DNA from: Guyanagaster necrorhizus
Taxonomy: Eukaryota > Basidiomycota > Agaricomycetes > Agaricales > Physalacriaceae
Reading direction: 5' to 3'
Assembly (NCBI RefSeq): GCF_019112545.1
Contig: NW_025064893.1
Coordinates: 980,878-1,044,877, forward strand
Length of the DNA: 64,000 bases
Of this stretch, positions 59,982 through 64,000 are shown one piece after another. Position 1 is the first letter of the stretch. The number at the start of each line of letters is the position of its first letter. The notes below the pieces were generated by a model. The model was not told where the DNA came from, ran no database searches, and worked only from the letters and a program-made list of their open reading frames with translations. The translations under genes and the position numbers were made by a program.

Positions 59982-62186
59982 GGTGGTAAGGAACCAAAAG
60001 GAGGTGGGGGACTGGCCTGTTGCCAGAACTTAAGGAAGGATGGAGGACAGAGACAAGGGTCGACCAGTGGCGAGATGACGGGCGTTTCAGGGCGGAGACC
60101 GCCGATCTTTTTCGGGCCGATAAGTTAGCCGTTTCCTCAACGCCGGAACTAATATGATTCGCTCCGGCACGCTCCGGCATCATCCCCTCAGACTGGGGTA
60201 GACGCCATCCAGTCGACTCCAGACTGGAGTAGCCCTTCGATGTACCACCCCAGATTCTATTCTTCTCACTTCCATTCTTCCCACCTTACTCCTTCTCCTT
60301 TTTCCATTGTGCCTCCTGATTTACCGTCACATTGACGATTGGAACCTAGTTTTTCCGGCCCGTTCCCCACCATCTATTCACGTGTCCCCCCCACTTCCCC
60401 ACGCCAGCTGACCATTCTTTCATTTATTCCCACTAAATTGCACTTTGGTGGCGGCGGCCCGCTATGCCGTAACCTAACACTTGGGGTTGACCCACCTGCT
60501 GGAATCGTCCATTCATTCACGTTGTCAAGGTCGCGACTCTCCAGAAGTAGCCCCTAACCTTCTTTGTATCCGACCACTCTACTCCCGGGGTATTGCCTAG
60601 GACCTCGACCTTCCAGGCCTACAGGCGAGTCGATGAATCCCATGCGCCTTACCAATATCCGTGAAAATCTGCGGCGATAACGGCCCAGACCCTGTTAGCT
60701 CTCACCTGACTCCCTATGTCGTACCCCCTTCGAATTCTCTTACTATTGTAATGATGTACTGGACCCATACCTATACATTCCAGTCTACAATTTCGGATTT
60801 ATCTCCCACCCTGTGCCGTAGCCTCTTCCGTTTACCTGTAAGAATTCAGTAAATACACATACATGCCCATCGACTACGGCCCCGTCCGCCGTAAAATGGC
60901 TGCGAACTGCGAACATATCAGCTTTCCCCCGATCACTATGGGGGCGGGGATCGGAAATGGGGCAAGGAGCTTTTTCAAGAATCTCGACCTCTATCGACTT
61001 GGACACGATGTCTTTTTTCCCATGTCTACCATGTCAGCCACACCTTCGGATGAATGCCGGACATATCTTGGGTGCGCTTATCGTTCTTTTTTTCATGTTA
61101 CTATTCGTTCCCCTCCCATTCGTCCCTCCGAGTACTCCGAACAGTTGTCCGTATTGTCGGCTTCTTGTGTGAGAACCCCATATTGATTACATTACATGTA
61201 CATACACGTACTCCCATGGTCCAGGTTAATAGTACCGTAATTTTCCAGACCCTGAAAACCGTCGGCGCTTTTTCAATTGCCAGGCAAAATTTAACAACGC
61301 CCCCCCCCGCCCTTCATCTCCAAGTCGCGTCAAACCCTTAACTACCCCTGACCCTCCAAAATAAATCGCACGTTCACAAAGTATGCGTCATCGATCACTG
61401 AGTGTAATCCGTAATTCCGAACCGTATTTTGATCCCCGGGCGCTCCGATCCCGCCCGACACTGTTAGGGGAAATAATCTGGTTCCGCCCTTGTCCCGGAT
61501 AACCCGTTGATAACGTCGTCCATAGCGCCGGGCACAAAATGTTGGCCTCTGCCTGGCCTCGAGCTTGGGTGACGTACATCTTCACGGTTGTCGAGCTTCT
61601 AAACTCAAATACTCAACATCTGCACAGAAAGATGGGCAGTCTAGATTCTACTACTTAATAATGTATCACACGTTCTCCTGGACACGTCACATCTCTGACA
61701 TGCCTATCATCCCGCCGCCGGAGCCAATTTACTCCCCTCCGCCACGGGGTGGAATCAGCGATGCGGGGAACAGCTGCAACAACTTCTCCATTTAACCATT
61801 GACAGCCTTCTCTTTTTCTCATCATTTTTGGACTCCTGCATTGTAGTTCCATCACGATGTATACATTGTCGATGCGAACAAGGTGATGCGGCATTCGGGT
61901 GCATGTGGGTTTCAAACGTTAATCGATCGTTGCCTCCCCAAGACTCACCACGCCTGAACGGCACCACTAACAGATCCGGACCTACGCTCTTCCGTTCTGG
62001 GGATCGGCACCGTCTGAGGGGACGCTGACCTCCTGAACACGCGCTCCGCCATCAGTCCACTGCTCAGTGCACGAGGTATGCAAGAGGAGTAATTAAAATG
62101 CACAAAAATACACGTCCGATGCAATATTGCTTGCCTGGTAAGTTCTAGTACAATCTGCCTGCCAATTTGTGCCCCGTTGACGATGC
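59982..62186. other. long upstream region of the CreA/Mig1-like gene
   Basis: About 2.2 kb, pyrimidine-rich on the plus strand from 60240 to 60420 and at 61080-61130. No supported gene. It may hold a long regulatory region or 5' leader for the repressor on the minus strand; GGGG/CCCC-rich blocks that could be self-binding sites are present (for example near 60384 and 61300), but this is inference. Confidence 0.4.
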
Positions 62187-63397
62187 TCATGGGTTTACCG
62201 CTAGATAACCGCCATCGATAACGAGCTCCTGGCCATTCATATATCCTCCTGCCGGCGAAGCTAAGTATACCGCCGTGCCCGCCATCTCTTCGCCTCTGTT
62301 TCGCCACCGTCAGCATCATTAATCACCCGACAAGAACAAAATTAGAGAGACTGAATGAGGAAAAAAAAAACTTACTTCCCAGCCCTCCTTGCAGGCACAG
62401 GCAACACGCCCTTCCCGATTCTGTCCACCTCTTCCGGTGTGATCACATCGGTCGTCATCTCCGACTCATACGGTCCTGGTGCTATGGCGTTTACGCGCAC
62501 AGGTACACTTTTAAGCGCGAGTTCTGTGGATAGCATCTTGCTCAGCTGTGACGCCCCCGCTTTGGCGCTGTTGTAAGCAAACTGCCACACTGGTCAGCCT
62601 ATATAAACCGGGGGAGGGTTTAAATGCAAGACGTACGTGATCTTGTGCCAGCTTCATCAACCCGCTGATACTTGTAACGTTGATAACATTGGCTGTGTAT
62701 CCTGGTCGGGTGTTCGCGCAGTCCTTCGTCCCTTTATCAAGCAGCCCTAGGAACGCCATGGTGACGAAAAAGATGGGAAACACGTTAATAGCATAGAGAT
62801 CCGACCATCCTGGCATCGATTCGTTAAACATTGCTTTACCCAGTGTCTCAGCGTCCTTATGCTCTGGGGCATCCATCTGATTGAAGAATCTGGACACAGG
62901 TCCGACTTGACCGGCGCTGTTTCACGGTGAAGATGCCATCATTAAAAGTTCACAAGCAGATCGAGTAGAATACGCACTTGTTAACCAAAATATGAAGCTT
63001 TCCTTCCTGTTCCTCTAATATCTTTGTCGCCGAGAGTATGCTTTCCTTGTTCGTGACATCCATCTGTAGTCTACTCCCTCACGTCAATGCCGCAAAAAGG
63101 ACAAAAAGGACAAAAAGGAGCATCGCGACATACGCCACCACCGTCCCATTTATAGATCCACTCGCCACAACTTTGTCTAGAACGTCTTTCCTTCTCCCTG
63201 TGATGTATACTTTGGCTCCGTTTTCAGCAAGTCCTCGCGCAATCATGAGTCCTGTTTCGAATTCGAATTCAGTTATCGTTACTTTCTCAGTATACTTAAG
63301 TCGAGCATCCACCTATTCCTGTTCCGCCTCCAGTAACGACTGCCACGAGGCCGGTGAGGTTGTAAAGGCTTCGCGATGTATACGGTGAAGAAGACAT
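62187..63397 (-). CDS. short-chain dehydrogenase/reductase
   Basis: NAD(P)-dependent oxidoreductase of the classical SDR family. The start is MSSSPYTSRSLYNLTGLVA (ATG at 63395-63397). The cofactor motif VVTGGGTGIG is interrupted by an intron and continues GLMIARGLAENGAKVYITGR. Next come LQMDVTNKESILSATKILEE, ILVNN|AGQVGPVSRFF with the NNAG motif, and INVTSISGLM with the catalytic Ser. FAYNSAKAGASQLSKML gives the YxxxK pair, then APGPYESEMTTDV. The last exon is EEMAGTAVYLASPAGGYMNG and ends LVIDGGYLAVNP with TGA at 62187-62189. Six or seven exons with short introns. One intron holds three near-identical copies of gtcctttttg. The catalytic set is complete. The insertion between the NNAG and Ser motifs is long (about 60 residues, with NESMPGWSDLYAINVFPIFF), as in other fungal members. 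The substrate is unknown. Confidence 0.9.
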
Positions 63398-64000
63398 GGA
63401 AGACGAAGTTGAAGAAAGTTGAAGATCCCGGAATCAAGGATATATACCACTCGCGATCGGTCCGGAACCGGATGTTCACCATCATGGGATTGGCGAAGAA
63501 CGTAACATAATTGGTTTATCCTGCCATAGATCCGCCCAGCGGTTCATGCTGAAGGCAGCGGCTGGGAGGTACTTCACTGTAAGATATGCCAGTCCGCGAT
63601 TTAATCTAACAAATCGAAATTTGCAGGTTTGCCACACCCCGCTATTGCTTCTTGCCGAAGCTCTTCAAATGTCAGTTACATTCGTCCGACTGTACAAGAT
63701 GCTATCGCTCCGTTCGACCTTAGAAGTCTAACACAATTGTTTGATATTATTGAGTACGTTCTACTATACACCCCTCAGAGACGGTATCAAGATACAATGC
63801 GACTGCTCACAGGGAGGAGCCAGAGCTTCGCCGGTCCTCCATCTGCTTTTTACGGACAACACTTCCGTATAACTTCGGTAACCTACCGTTGGTAACCTTG
63901 CTGAGCAGATAGGAATAATTCCGTTTAGACGGCTCCACATAAGCCATCCCCAGTTCTGAGAGGATTTCCGTCTCTGAACCACGGGAGATGAGCTCCCATT
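63398..64000. other. window edge, possible end of another gene
   Basis: Short open frames on both strands (for example 63629-63895, + and 63764-63982, -). On the minus strand LSELGMAYVEPSKRNYSYLL could be an exon of a gene that continues past the window, but there is too little to identify it. Confidence 0.3.

Noticed and set aside
1..64000. CRISPR array, phage, bacterial defence system or operon
   Set aside because: The sequence is eukaryotic: intron-rich genes, no regularly spaced repeats and no ribosome-binding sites.

Overview
The window looks like nuclear DNA of a mushroom-forming basidiomycete (Agaricomycetes). Genes are split by many introns of about 47-70 nt with GT...AG ends, there are no operons or Shine-Dalgarno sites, and several products belong to families expanded in that class: DUF6534 membrane proteins, MYND-finger proteins, secreted-type intradiol dioxygenases, P450s and a basidiomycete-type CreA/Mig1. 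All exon structures were read by hand from splice sites, frame continuity and family motifs.

Layout. 1-15 kb: a four-helix membrane protein (-), an HSL-type alpha/beta hydrolase (+), a 19-exon DUF6534 protein (+), a FYRN/FYRC (TBRG1-like) chromatin protein (+), a small Lys/Pro-tailed orphan (+), a solo LTR inserted at that orphan's stop codon, and a 5'-truncated intradiol dioxygenase (-). 15.7-18 kb: a MYND-type gene with several frameshifts. 18.9-32.2 kb: a compact housekeeping block with AMP deaminase (-), an SMN-like snRNP assembly factor (-), TRM61 tRNA methyltransferase (-), a PAS-domain protein (+, divergent from TRM61) and RAD4/XPC (-). 32.2-37.5 kb: a decayed stretch with a second intradiol dioxygenase pseudogene. 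37.5-44 kb: a cytochrome P450 (+) converging on phospholipase D (-). 46-54.3 kb: a 202-aa nuclear-looking orphan (+), a BTB protein (-), an aldo/keto reductase with a C-terminal membrane anchor (+), an A1 aspartic protease (+) and a single-pass membrane protein (-). 58.2-63.4 kb: the CreA/Mig1-like repressor (-) and a short-chain dehydrogenase (-).

How the genes relate. There is no evident biosynthetic cluster or defence system. The central block covers core RNA, purine and DNA-repair functions. The flanks hold family-expanded, metabolic or lineage-specific genes, and the decayed genes and repeats lie mostly there. The most informative observations are structural: a gene cut into microexons, two independent remnants of the same dioxygenase family, a solo LTR with a clean 5-bp target duplication at a stop codon, a diverged inverted pair of short repeats about 5 kb apart, and a frameshifted MYND gene. 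I found no CRISPR array, rRNA or convincing tRNA gene.
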